From NCBI GenBank assembly GCA_003996215.1, contig QJPP01000027.1:372001-436000 (forward strand): a stretch of DNA of 64,000 nt, in the 5' to 3' direction. Each line of letters begins with the position of its first letter. The stretch's first letter is position 1. Both the position numbers and the translations under genes were made by a program. Source of the DNA: Jaltomata sinuosa. Lineage: Eukaryota; Streptophyta; Magnoliopsida; Solanales; Solanaceae. The notes beneath the pieces are model-generated. The model saw only the letters and a list, made by a program, of their open reading frames with translations, did no database searches and had not been told where the DNA came from. Shown here in pieces: positions 23,997 through 35,447 of this stretch.

Positions 23997-24512
23997 TAGG
24001 AAAGTTGTTTCCGAAGCGGGTTTTGATAAAGGTGGATGTGAAAGGGGTTGGGGTATTTAACTCATGTATTTACCTTGTCTTCTTATATGATGGTAGGAGT
24101 GGATTCGGGTCGACCGATGATGCCTACCAGTACGTGTGTTTGTATTGATTCTACTCTTGCTATACCTTTTTGGGTATAGTTTGGTTGCAGGGTTGGTGAT
24201 GTTTCACAGGTTCAGGATGACGGTGATTCTCCAGCAACTCCTACCTTTGCTTCTATGGTGGGATTTGAGTCTTCTTCATTTTATATCATCTGGTAGTAGC
24301 TCTTGTAGTGACTTAGACTAGATTCTAGGGAGAGCTGATTTCAAAAATTGTAAAAGGTTTCTGCATTCTTGTAAACATTTTCATGTATTAAAAAGGTTTA
24401 TTTCATGGTTTACTTCTTTTTCGGCATTGCCTGTTGAATCGGGTGGTAAGGGTTCTCCTATCTAGGTGGATTAGAGTAGGTACCCGCATGGCCCAATAGT
24501 TGGGTCGTGACA

Positions 24513-24517
24513 GTTGC
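24513..24517. repeat. Target site duplication GTTGC, right
   Basis: Identical to 13924-13928; it directly follows the LTR end GTGACA. Confidence 0.9.
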
Positions 24518-25190
24518 TTTCATTATTAGGAAGCGCAACTGCCTCCACCCACTTGGAGACATAATCAACAACCACCAATATATATCTCATGCCATTCGAA
24601 CTCACAAATGGACCCATGAAATCGATACCCCATACATCAAACAGTTCAATCACAAGGATGGGAGTGAGAGGAAGCTCATGCTTCCTTGATATACCACCTT
24701 CCCTTTGACATCGACTGCACGCCTTAGAAAATTCATGGGCATCCTTGTGGATAGTCGACCAATAGTAGCCGCATTGCAAGATCTTATGAGCTGTCTGAAT
24801 GCCACTATGATGCCCCCCAACAGGGGATGAATGACAAGCCTCTAATATCTCCATCATCTCAGCTTCAGGCACACATCTATGAATCATGGTATCAACACCT
24901 ACACGAAACAAGAATGGCTCCTCCCAGAAGAATATCTTAAAATCATATATGAACTTTCTTCTTTGGTGGACAGACATATCAGGAGTTACCACATCCCTTG
25001 CCAAATAGTTGGAAATGTCAGCAAACCATGGAATCAGATCTTGGGAGGCAACCAACACTTGCTCGTCTGGAAACCAATCATCAATATCTTTCTCATCTTT
25101 CAACTTCAGCATAGCTTCATCCTCTAACCTTGACAGGTGGTCTGCAACCTGATTATTCTGTGCCTTTTCTGTCCTTGACCTCAAAGTCAA
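24513..25190 (-). pseudogene. Element B integrase, N-terminal part (with end of RNase H)
   Basis: The minus-strand frame begins with the end of RNase H (AQNNQVADHLSRLE) and runs into integrase. It shows the HHCC zinc-binding domain (CHSSPVGGHHSG...CSRCQREG) and the start of the catalytic core (VWGIDFMGPFVSSNGMRYIL, with the first catalytic Asp). It ends at the 5-bp target duplication of the LARD. The remaining core, with the second Asp and the Glu, is at 13084-13928. The insertion therefore falls between the first and second catalytic residues. This part is free of internal stops over about 225 codons. Confidence 0.88.
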
Positions 25191-26855
25191 ATTCTTGTAG
25201 TAGCAACACTCATCTAATCAATATCGGCTTCGCATCCTTCTTTTCCATGAGGTATCTAAGAGTTGCATGGTCAGTATGCACCACCACCTTGGTGCTAAGT
25301 AAATAGGATCTGAACTTTTCAAATGCAAAGACCACAACAAGCAGCTCTTGTTCAGTCACCGTATAATTCTTCTGAGCAGGATTAATGCTTTGCTAGCGTA
25401 GTAGATGGGATGAAGAATCTTTTCATGCCTTTGTCCTAGGACTGCCCCTAGCGCCACTCCACTAGCATCGCACATAACCTCAAAGGGCTGAGACCAATCA
25501 GGAGAAATAATAATGGGAGCTAAGATCAACTTTTACTTAAGGCACTCGAATGCCTTCATACATGCATAATCGAAAACAAACTTCACTTCCTTCTCTAATA
25601 GCTTGCACAATGGATTTGCAATTTTGGAGAAATCTTTGATAAATCTGCGATAAAACCCAGCATTCCCCAAAAAGCTTCGAATCCCCTTCACAGAAACTGG
25701 TGGAGGCAATTTTTCAATCACCTCAATGTTTGCTTTGCCAACCTCAATACCCTTATTGGAGATCCGATGGCCAAGCACTATACCCTCTTTCACCATGAAG
25801 TGACACTTCTTCCAGTTCAGTACTAAGTTGCATTCTTCACACCAGTTTAGCACACACCTAAGATGAGACAAACAATTATGAAAAGAGTTACCAACTACCG
25901 AAAAGTCATCCACGGACACCTCAATAGTGTCCTCTACCATGTCTGTTAAAATAGACATCATGCAACGCTCAAATGTCACTGGTGCATTGCATAGACCGAA
26001 AGGAATCATTTTGAAAGCAAATGTCCCATATGGACAGGTGAAAGTGGTCTTCTCTTGGTCTTCAAGAGCAATCGAGATCTGATTGTATCCTGAATAACCA
26101 TCAAGAAAACAATATCATCCTCTACCAGCAATACGGTCTAACATCTGATCGATGAACGACATCATAAAATGATCCTTCTCAGTCTAAGCATTTAGCTTCC
26201 TGTAATCCATGCATATGCACCAGCCTGTTATTGGCCTCATTGGAATCAACTCATTCTCTACATTTGGGACTACAGTAATCCCACTCTTTTTAGGTGCAGA
26301 CTGAATAGGGCCCACCCACTTGCTGTCCACAATAAGGTAAACCACACCTGCATCCATCCACTTGATGATCTCCTTCTTAACTACCTCTTGCATAGGCTGA
26401 TTCAACCTATGGTAGTGCTCAATAATCAGAATGCAATCTGGCGCGAGCTGAATTTTATGCGTATAGATTCCAGGCGGAATCTCAATAATGTCAGCAATGC
26501 ACCAACCAATGGCCCTCTTGAACTTTCTCAGAACATAAACCAGAACTTCAACCTGCCCTTCACCTAAATCTGCAGCAATAATAACTGGCAAGGTGTTATT
26601 AGCTCCTAAGAACACATATCGGAGGTGAGACGGAAGCGCTTTGAGCTCTAAAATGGGAATCTCCTCAATAGATGGTCTAGCAGGTGGTGACTGTCGACTC
26701 TGGAGGTCCAAATCAAGCTTCTTTATAGCATATCTATAAGACCCCATACCTGCAAGTGCTTCTACCATGTCATCATACTCCTCAATATCGTCTCCATCAA
26801 AATTCATAATCAAAGCTACAAGTGATTCAACACCAAGTCTCTCTTCAACATGCAC
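25191..26855 (-). pseudogene. Element B reverse transcriptase and RNase H
   Basis: The minus-strand RT begins within 26855-26184: KIQLAPDCILIIEHYHRLNQ, VVKKEIIKWMDAGVVYLI and WCICMDYRKLNA. After stops at about 26185 and 26115 it continues (26120-25533) with YSGYNQISIA, TFTCPYGTFAF, MIPFGLCNAPVTFERCM, the active-site motif VSVDDFSVVG (usually YxDD or MDD) and GIRSFLGNAGFYRRFIKDFS. RNase H follows (about 25510-25200) with FEVMCDASGVALGAVLG and LHPIYYASK, broken by a stop and a frameshift near 25390. RT and RNase H copy the element RNA into DNA. At least three stops make the copy inactive. The order and motif spelling are those of Athila-type pol. Confidence 0.85.
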
Positions 26856-26899
26856 TATTTGCTAATCCTCATCAACCACATCAATAACTGAAACCACAC

Positions 26900-27960
26900 A
26901 CATGTGGTGATGATGTTTCATAGACTGGCAGGCATTAAAGTAACTACCTCATCATTCAGTTTGAACTTCATCTGCCTAGTCTCCAAGTCAACCAAAGAGC
27001 ATCCTGTGGCAAGGAATGGTCATCCCAAGATGATGAGAACCTCAAAGTCAACCTCACAGTCAAGGATCACAAAGTCTGTAGGGAAGATGAAAGTGTCCAC
27101 TTTCACAAGTACATCATAGAGACTTCCCACAGGCCTTTTCACTTTGCGATCTGCCATAAGAAGCCGCATTGTAGTCGGTTTGGGGGCTCCCAAGTTAAAC
27201 TAATTAAACACTACTAGTGGCATTAGGTTAATTCTAGCACCCAGATCACACAATGCTTTGGCAAAGTAGAACGCTCCAATTGTGCAAGGAATAGTGAAAG
27301 CTCCAGGATCTTCCTTTTTCTGCACCAAATAATGGGAGGCTATTGCACTACAATGGTGCAAATTATCAGCAGGTTCAAATCTCACCGTTCTCTTCCTAGT
27401 CACCAGATCCTTCATAAACTTAGCATATCTAGGCATCTATTCCAATGCTTCAACTAAAGGGATATTGACTGAAAGTTGTTTTAGCATGGAGATGAACTTG
27501 TGAAATTTACCTTCCTCAACCTTTTTCTTTAATCATTGTGGGTAAGGTAGAGGAGGCAATGGCATAGGCTTCAAGACTGGTGAAACCTCCTTATTCTTTG
27601 CCTTTGCATCATAAGACTTTTTCTCACTTGGATTTTCAACTCTATCCTTTTCTTTAGACTCGACCACAATCTCAGCATCATCTTTTTGAGGCTCGTCCGG
27701 CTCATCAACAACTATAGGCATAGGAGGATCAACAATCTATTTTCTGCTTCGGGTAGTCACAACCATGCACTGGCAATCATTCTTAGGATTCTAAATTGTG
27801 TCACTTGGGAGAGTACCCTTTTGATGCGGATTCAGGGTTGTAGACATTTGGCTTATCGATGCCTCAATCTGGTTTATAGTGACAGAATGAGACTTTACCC
27901 TTTGACTCATACCTGAAAGGTCAGTGTGTATCTCCTTCATACTTTCCTCCGTAGAATCAA
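26900..27960 (-). pseudogene. Element B protease and gag-pol linker
   Basis: The minus-strand frame shows a Pro/Lys/Glu-rich linker (27721-27533, with VLKPMPLPPLPYPQ) and then the conserved KFISMLKQLSVNIPLVEALE and YAKFMKDLVTRKRTVRF. The retropepsin-like core follows, with IGAFYFAKALCDLGARINLM (27280-27215; the catalytic motif DLGA is usually D-S/T-G or DLGAS) and ILGWPFLATG (about 27030). It would release mature proteins from the polyprotein. Stops after PYPQ (TGA where the family has Arg), after VEALE and after VVFN interrupt it. It joins gag upstream and RT downstream in the usual order. Confidence 0.8.
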
Positions 27961-27961
27961 C

Positions 27962-29337
27962 CTATTGAAATACCTTGTTAATCATCTCTCTCATGGATGG
28001 TTGCTCAGACCCTATTTCATGATTTCTAGAAGGGACATACATGCCGCTTCTATCATTCTTATAACTATCCCTCTTATTCCAGTCACTATCTCTACCCCTA
28101 CTCCTATCTCTGTATCTAGACCGATTGTAGTTGCCATCTCTGTTTCTGTTCCGACCTTGATTTCCTTGGCTATTGGCCTGGAAACCCGACACTTGATTAT
28201 TAAGATAATTTGCTTCTTCATCAGAGTCATACTCATCCTGTCTCGGTGCTTTCCCTTGTGAACCTACAACTTTCACCTTCTCCAAACTGCCATTAAAAAT
28301 TTGTTTCATAATTAGATCTACAATCATTTATAGGGTTGCGAAGCCCTATTTAATCTCCTGAAATTCTTCATGGTCAATGGACTTCCCAACTGCATAAGTT
28401 TCTGCCGAGCTTTCAGCGTCTCTCATATGACAGGCCCTGTTCCTCTTGGTGACCCTATCAAGCATCTCAAAGGCTTCAACATAAGTATTCTCCATGAATG
28501 CTCCCCAGTTACTGTATCTGCTACCGCCTTAGTGTTTGCATTCAATGCTTTGTAGAAGATATTCATCAAGTGGTGTGAAGGGATTTCGTGATTTGGAACT
28601 TGCTTCAGCTTCTTATTGAACCGTAACCATGTTTCATACAAAGCCTCCGTGGGAAGCTATTTGAAATTATAAATCTCCTGCTTTAGCTGCAACATCCTTG
28701 ATAGAGTGAGGAACCTCTCTAAAAACTGATTTCTCAGCTCAAGCCATGTGAATATAGTAGCATTAGGTAGTTCCGCAAGCCAAAGTGTCGCTTTTCCAGT
28801 CAATGAAAATGGAAAGAGCCGCAATCAGATAGCATTCTGATCCACCCCTGAAAGGTTGTAGGCCCTGAAGATCCCTGTAAAGTTCATCAAGTGCAAGTTC
28901 ACATCATCCATGGGCTTGCCAACAAATAATTCCTTCAGGTTCAGGATCTGAATCATAGTGCTTGTAATATTAAACTTTACACCATCGGGCAATGGTGTCA
29001 ATACTATGGGGCCTGTTTTCCCTACATTATCATCATCAACATTGTACCGAGGTACGTGTCATGGTTGCTGCATCTGTCAGCCCCTATTCTGAGGCAAATT
29101 CTGTTAAGCTTCTGCCTTATCTCTCACAGCTTGTGCATCGAGTGTGACTTGACAGACAACTTGTTGTTGTGCTTGCCTTGCTTGCTCAGCTGTCGCATTT
29201 TGAGCTGCAAGGTCTGCTGCCATTTGAGCATCTTCAGCAATTTGGGCATCTTTTCCTGCCTTTTTCTTCTGCTCTTCTTTGGCCAACATTCGAGCTGTGG
29301 CCTCTTCTGGTGTCTCGTGGTTTCCCTCTTTAGCCAT
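27962..29337 (-). pseudogene. Element B gag
   Basis: The minus-strand gag begins at an ATG at 29337 and has an Ala/Gln/Lys-rich N-terminus (EEATARMLAKEEQKKKAGKD). The capsid-like gag domain runs about 28980-28430: VNLHLMNFTGIFRAYNLSGV, a TGA, LRLFPFSLTGKATLWLAELP, TWLELRNQFLERFLTLSRML, a stop, and YETWLRFNKKLKQVPNHEIP. The C-terminal basic region (28327-27962) is rich in Asn, Arg, Gly and Asp (NRNRDGNYNRSRYRDRSRGR), fitting RNA binding without a CCHC knuckle. Gag would form the virus-like particle. The stop in front of LRLFPF stands where the family usually has Arg (CGA to TGA). Confidence 0.8.
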
Positions 29338-29517
29338 GTTTCAAAGAGTTCGTAGGAGTTTCGGATCAAATGGAATCAGGGGATTTACTTGACTCCTAGT
29401 ACTGGGCATGCACAAGTGTGCAACCTGTAGAACAAAACAAAAACAACAGAAAAAGTAAAATCAAGAAATAAGGACTAATAGTGAAATAAACACAATCTCT
29501 CTTAATCCTAAACCGTA

Positions 29518-29536
29518 TTCCTCGGCAACGGCGCCA
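29518..29536 (-). promoter_or_regulatory. Primer-binding site of element B (tRNA-Asp type)
   Basis: Minus-strand TGGCGCCGTTGCCGAGGAA starts ten bases after the LTR end (TGGGCA then a TCTAAAATT spacer). Apart from one mismatch it complements the 3' end of plant tRNA-Asp (..TCCCCGGCAACGGCGCCA, from memory). Confidence 0.85.
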
Positions 29537-29546
29537 AAATTTTAGA

Positions 29547-31133
29547 TGCCCAAATTACACCTCCTTTTAGAAATGTAAGTGGTCGCTGTTCAAATATAAA
29601 ACCCAACGAAGGTTTGGGTCGATCCCACAGGGAATATGATAGGACTAGGGTCAATTAGTGTTTACTCGCTCTATTAGCCGTTTATTTCCCTATGAAGAGG
29701 GGGGGGTTTAAGTAACAAGTATTTATTGTAATTTAGTATCGAACAAGTAATAAGTAATATTTTCAAGAGTTTTTATCAATGAGAGAAACGACTAGGGTAG
29801 TGTTCCCCATGAGATCATAACATAGTAAGGCGTTGTACTGAGTAAACTAGCTTGGTGCTTAGCATGCAAGATCGGTAAGTTAGGTTCACCTAAATGGTTG
29901 GTCCCCTAGATAGATGAATTTCACCATACGCCTTGGTCCGGTCGCGGGTGTATGATTTACTGACCCTTACCCTGGATCTCATATTAGCTATTCCCGAACA
30001 AGGTCAAGCTTTTAGGTGAGGGTTGGTAGCCTCAAATCTCCATTGTTGAACAACCCTTTTCCCATTCATTACCTCCTTGGGTCGGTAAGTAAGAATAAGG
30101 CGAGGTCTAACGTTTGCAATGGTTTAAAAGCAATCAATGCGAAGGGAAGAACAATACATGCATAAACACCGCCCTAGAATTACCAAGTACTTTGCCTACT
30201 TTGTTAATCCTTCATGGTTCTCACAACCCTAGTTGTGGATTTAGCTACTCATGTTCATAAGTACGTGATCAGAAGTTGTTAAAGTAATCATTAGCATATA
30301 CTTACAAGAAGAAGTAAAGAAATCCAGAATCTTGAATAATTCTTAAGAACACTTCAATAAATCAAGAACAAACTTTGAATTCTCAAAACTATGATAAGAT
30401 GTCTCCAAAAAATGTAACAAGGTCGTAACTATCGTGTAACAATACGTGAACAACGAGTAACCCTAAAATAAAACCTAAGGGGAAGTATTTATAGAAAAAA
30501 CAGACTAAATCCTAAGTAAACAAGGGAAAGCTGGGTGTGGTACTTCCAATAGGATGCCTCGTGGGCCGTCGTGGATGCGATGAGCATCGTGAGTGCCCAT
30601 CGGGCCTCCTTCATGTTTTGACTCCAGTATTCTGCCTTGTTTCCATGGGCTACTACAATGGGACATCGTAGAGGTGATGCCCGTCATGGCCAGCTCATCG
30701 GGTAACAACTCATTCGTTCAATCTCCTCTAGCACATTCCAACGGGCTCTGTGATATCCCGTCGTGTCTCTCACGGGCGTCGCGGTAGCTCGTCAAGTCTA
30801 GCCTTCACAATTTCTAGTCCACTGGTCTAGTCCAATGGGCTCTGTGACATCCTGTGGATGGGCCGACGCCCATCATGGCAAGGCGTGGGAGATGAGTTTT
30901 GCCCTTAAGTCTCTCTGGCTCATTCCGACGGCTTTTCCCACGGGCTGTGGCAAATCCCATGCCCGTGGAGCATGTCTTTTACTCAGAAATCTGCAACTTC
31001 TTTGGCATTTTTATCTTTTCAATACTTTTTCCTGTACATGCAACAAACGACATCAAATCAACAAAATGTACTTAAGAACTTCCCAAATCCTTAGTTTTAA
31101 GTGTCGAAAGTGCCGTAAAATTCTGGCACATCA
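29547..31133 (-). mobile_element. 5' LTR of element B
   Basis: Collinear with the 3' LTR 7202-8769, including the minus-strand TATAAATA box (30486-30493) expected to drive the element. It begins TGCCCAAAT in plus orientation. The other end stops at ..GCACATCA and lacks the last three bases (terminal TGT on the minus strand) that the 3' LTR has, and no target duplication follows. The right edge is therefore a rearrangement breakpoint. Confidence 0.85.
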
Positions 31134-31157
31134 GTGCCGCTATGAGTTTCCTCGGGG

Positions 31158-31821
31158 CCAAACACAAAAAAATAGTTTATTTTCTTCAGGTGATGCTATT
31201 AAAACTCAATGATAAAAAACTCTAAGCTCTGAATAAGTACCCAAAACTCATCTGAGACCTCCCAAACACAAACCAATAGTGACACCAGTTGTAAAACACA
31301 TTTTGGACCTGATGGAATCATCAAAATACTCAAATGAGGTCATCTTGATCGGATATTGACCTAAGTCAACTCTTAACTTAGAAATCTCCAAATTTTCAAA
31401 TAACGATTCAAAACTCATTCAAGAGCCTCGAAAACTGAACCAAACCTTGAACTAGACCAAAAATCACCCCTCTGACGTAGTGGGATCATCGAAACTTGAA
31501 AATGACCTTTCTAAGCTCAATTGACTTTAGTTAACTCTCTTAATTTTCCAACTTTCAAAACTCAAAAGCTCTTTTAAGACTCATCCAAATATTTCAGGAC
31601 CCAAACCAATAGTCCTACTAACCCAAAAATAACATTTCAGAGCTAATGACATTTCAACTTTTCAACCTTTTAAAATGAGAAACTTGCATAATTCTCAGCC
31701 AAACACCTTAGATACTATTTCACCCTCTCCCGCAAATTACAAATACGGTAATACAACTAAAATGAGGGTTAAAAAGGCCAAAACACACCAAAAGTCAAAA
31801 ATCACTATGAGGATTGTTATA
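31158..31821 (-). mobile_element. Truncated 3' LTR of element C
   Basis: Aligns with 37535-38240: shared AAATAGTT..TTCAGGTGA, GAACAAGTACCCAAAACTCA variants, CCAAACCAATAGTCCTACTA and ACTATGAGGATTGTTA. A gap relative to the 5' LTR lies near 31630. Between 31134 and 31157 about 24 bp (GTGCCGCTATGAGTTTCCTC..) match neither element. Confidence 0.8.
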
Positions 31822-31837
31822 TTATCCACCACTAAAA
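31822..31837 (-). promoter_or_regulatory. Polypurine tract region of element C
   Basis: Minus-strand TTTTAGTGGTGGATAA lies next to the 3' LTR start and is preceded by AAGGACGAACG. Element D has TTTTAGTAGTGGATGA in the same place. Confidence 0.7.
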
Positions 31838-34800
31838 TACACGTTCGTCCTTGAATGAAAGAGTAAGGAAAGCACCAAGACTGTCAAGCAACTGCAAATA
31901 CTACAAGCACTTTCAAGCAAAGATTACATCTATAGTATCACTTATTCACCCTAATTGTCAAAATTTTCTTTTGTTTTATCCCTTATGACTACATCTCTAG
32001 TATCCAAAATCAAAACTTTTTCAAATATATGATTTCCATACTTTTGAACTGCTTTTATATGCAATAACTGAGTTGATCATAACCATAATTCTGAATATAC
32101 CTGATTCACTAAAATCCAACATAGTTACCATAACATGATAATTGTAAATCTAGTGCCAAATCTATACCAACAAAATACCATGACCTTACAAATCCTCTAT
32201 TCAAACTTCCAAAATCGTCATTAGTACCAAACACCATTAGAAAACACATTACCACTCTCCAAAACTTTGAATTATGACTTTCCATTTCCCTAAAAAGGAA
32301 TCTCTTCTCTTCTGAGTCCATTCTAAGCATTTCTTTCAAAAACTGGCCTTATCCAAGGCCGATAACACTAATTCCAAGTCTGCTAGTACTGTTTCATCGA
32401 GCTGAAGCTACTGAGTCAAAAACTAATATCAATTTTATAAAAATCTTCAAATTTCATTCTTCAAACACTATTCAAATAATCATATTTTTTCATACCAAAA
32501 CTCAGAGAAAACTACCGATCATCCCAACAACCTTTTTATACCATAAACATATACCTTTATACTTCACCAAATATCTAAGTAACTCATCATGATAATCTAT
32601 ATAGTTTGCATCAATTAGGTAGTATCAATTCCACCCAAAATCCTCCATAAACCCTTAGAATTATAAGTTTTTTCAATAAAACACCTATAATCCACCTGAC
32701 GTAATGCGAACAATCTAACCCAACATAGAGATGCAAAATCACTCACATATCACTGATTGTCAACCAAAACCAAAACCAAATTTGCAGAAGAGCCACTACT
32801 AAGTCCTTCATAATTCTATGCCCAAGCCACTCCACTTTCAATTAACGAATTTTCCAACTCGTGTTGTCATTTCTGAACTCACAGGTTGCAATCTACACAA
32901 ATCTTCAACTCTGTACCAAGTACCATATAATGTATCACATTCCTTAATGTATACCGATCATGCAATATTGATAGAATTTCATATAACTATGAATACCTTC
33001 AATTCTCTAATATAAGAGCCCTTTGTTCTTTCCTTTAACTCATTTCCATTCAGTATTATTCAAAAAAAAAACCATGGCATATTACGTCATATTCAAAATC
33101 AAATCCTTCGAGTGTAATACTTTATTATGTCCTTTAACATTCCAAAGTAATAAATTTTGCATCTCATGTGCTTTTACGTGCACAAGTCCTTCCAAGTCCT
33201 CTATAACCGACATTCTCAATCCTTCTTATCTTACAAATCTATATCCTAACATAATCCATTACCACAAATGTAGCCTTACCGTAGAAAGCCTGAATTCTGA
33301 TTCAAACCATGTAGAAAACTTCTTTTACTAACAGATATCAACCCATTCACTTATGAATGCTATACAATCACCCACCTTAATACACCACCAACTATGTTCC
33401 CGTCGAACTGATCACATTCGTCATTTGAAATCTGAACCTTACTATTTATTAAACTCGAAACCACCATGGAACTTATCACACCACTTAACCCAAACATTTG
33501 TAGACTTCCTTCTCTAAGCATACTCAGTAGTTTATAACCCATATGAAAAATACATTATAGTATCACCATAACCTGAATAAGACCTAAGTAACCATATCTT
33601 TCTAAACCCAAGTCTCACTTCTTGAAGATGACTCCTTAGCCTTCCAAATCAAAATAGATACACTCATCTTATTTTTCAAATGTCATATTCCATTTCCAAT
33701 CATTGTTACCGTTGCAAGTTTAAATTTCTTCAAGTCTACTCGAGCAACGTATCAAAATACCATAAGTCTTTCCATATAAACCAAGCCAATCACCAAAGTA
33801 GTAACAAACCGCAAATCCTGGACACATGAAAGTCTTCCCTACCTTACTAAAATCCTTTAAGCGAAAACCCTCCTAACTCAGTCACATCATACGTACAACC
33901 CATCACAAAGTCATCTCATCAAATTTAACTGGTAACCCTGGTCATCCCACAAGGTTGATCTTTTCATCGATATGATACCTCAAACAACATATGCACCAGT
34001 TAAATCCTATAAAACAATCAGTTGCTCCACACATATTCCCACTAACATGTTCAGATGATTCCAAACAAGCGTACCCACTGAAAACTCTCTCTATCCACAA
34101 GCTCATCATCCCAATATTGGCCTCAATGGATATCACTATCCCTTAATTAAATCTAAAATATACTTCATAACTCGAACATGTTAATGCATACTATTGATCC
34201 ACCTCTTTAATTTTCCTTATAGACCGATGCTTCACTCAATTGTCCATATTAAAAACTAGTGGGTTCTTCGAACCTGAATGTAGTGTCGAACTTTATTATC
34301 CAAATAGGTGAAACAACTGAGGGCCCCTTCAGTAATATATCTTTTACACTTGTTAACCAATATATCTGTTTTCATTCATCACGTGTTCTACCTTAGTAAT
34401 ACCATGTCATGAAAGCCTACAAGATCCACCACTTTTCTACAATATAACTATCGAGAAGGTCATATCAAGATCACACCATACATTTCTACCCATAGAGTAA
34501 CAACAATGCATTATACAACCTATTCAGTCTCTAGCCCAAAATAATATGTCTTTACCTCATACAAACAAGTACACATGTCCCTTTCTAAAGAAATATTGCT
34601 ACATGGTCCCATAAAAATCCAATCATGAAAGAGACTTTTCGATTCTGGGTCTAAAACCAACAATCATCTCCCTTCAAGAACTCTTAACACTTGGTCTTCT
34701 TTTATCCTTCATGTCACCTCACACATAGTCAAATTATCCTTTCGTAAATCCTAATAGATAGAAAAATTAGCACACCTCGTGACTCTAGCCAATTAAACAT

Positions 34801-35424
34801 AAGTCATACTATGTAAGTCATATTCTAAAACTCAAGCCATTCAAATTCTCTTTGTTGTATCACCACTTCACAAGATAGAAAGCAAGCTCTTCATAAGATC
34901 CTCAAAACTAGTTGTACAATTCCCAATTGTCAACATAATTTCAGATACCATCTATGCCACATGTATATATACTCTTCTAACTGCTGAAAACTAACCGTAG
35001 AAGATAGGATCTTCATGAAGTTCTTCAAATAATTGTTCACATTTCCATATGAATATCCTCAAAATGCATAATATGAACCACAACCTTATCCAATCTATCT
35101 TCGAATCATAGATATAATCAAAATCTGGCTACAAATCCTTCTCATTAGTCTATTATTTCCTCCTTATTAACAGGTCTTGCACCAAATCACACAATGTCAC
35201 CTCAAACTGCAAGTGTGTGAATCCAAGAACGTATCCTCATTATAAGTGAGAGAATGGAATGAGGAGATTTTTAAGAGTTAGATCAGACCAAGAATGTATG
35301 ATAAGAAATCAAGAAAATAGAATTTTCTAAAGTCCTATAGCCTTTGGAAGATTGATAACGGATGTATCTGCACTGATCCGTGAGATTCTACTAGACATTT
35401 GCTCTTGTACTCATGAGACTGGTG
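31838..35424 (-). other. Interior of element C, no recognisable gag-pol
   Basis: About 3.6 kb without an open frame longer than about 100 codons and without any RT, integrase or gag motif that I could find on the minus strand. The 5' leader next to the primer site resembles that of element D (TTAGAAAATTCTATTTTCTT, plus 35311-35330). Either the coding region has been replaced, as in a LARD, or it has decayed beyond recognition by eye. Confidence 0.6.
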
Positions 35425-35445
35425 AACCTAGCACTCTGATACCAA
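35425..35445 (-). promoter_or_regulatory. Primer-binding site of element C (Met-type)
   Basis: Minus-strand TTGGTATCAGAGTGCTAGG followed by TT, immediately after the LTR end ..CGTGACAAA. It matches the canonical TGGTATCAGAG start of plant Met-tRNA primer sites. Confidence 0.85.
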
Positions 35446-35447
35446 TT

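Larger units (their letters stand above)
13929..24512 (+). mobile_element. Non-autonomous LTR element (LARD-like) nested in element B integrase
   Basis: Two LTRs (13929-19242, enlarged by a LINE insertion, and 21392-24512) begin TGTAACAACT and end GTGACA, and flank 2.15 kb of DNA without gag or pol. GTTGC is duplicated at both ends. A degenerate Met-type primer-binding site follows the 5' LTR and a purine tract precedes the 3' LTR, so the element is on the plus strand. Large LTRs with a short non-coding interior fit the LARD category. It must have been moved by proteins from another element; shared termini and leader point to Tekay-type elements such as 54441-64000. Confidence 0.9.
21392..24512 (+). 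mobile_element. 3' LTR of the LARD (3121 bp)
   Basis: Starts TGTAACAACT and ends GGGTCGTGACA, followed by the GTTGC target duplication. It contains the palindrome cluster (21748-21895), the six-unit 39-bp array (22828-23061) and the 26-bp array (23892-23996), all in the same order as the 5' LTR. It lacks the LINE, so it shows the empty site. Confidence 0.92.
7202..31133 (-). mobile_element. Athila-like Ty3-gypsy retrotransposon B, host of nested insertions
   Basis: Minus-strand element with LTRs at 29547-31133 (5') and 7202-8769 (3'), a primer-binding site, gag, protease, RT, RNase H, integrase, a post-pol ORF and a polypurine tract, in that order. Gene order puts integrase last in pol, as in Ty3-gypsy elements. 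The tRNA-Asp-type primer site and the extra ORF after integrase fit the Athila lineage. About 13.3 kb remain once the 10.6 kb insertion (13929-24512) is subtracted. All reading frames are broken. The left flank is the remnant of element A and the right flank is a Tekay-like LTR. No matching target duplication was found, so the right edge has been rearranged. Confidence 0.85.
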
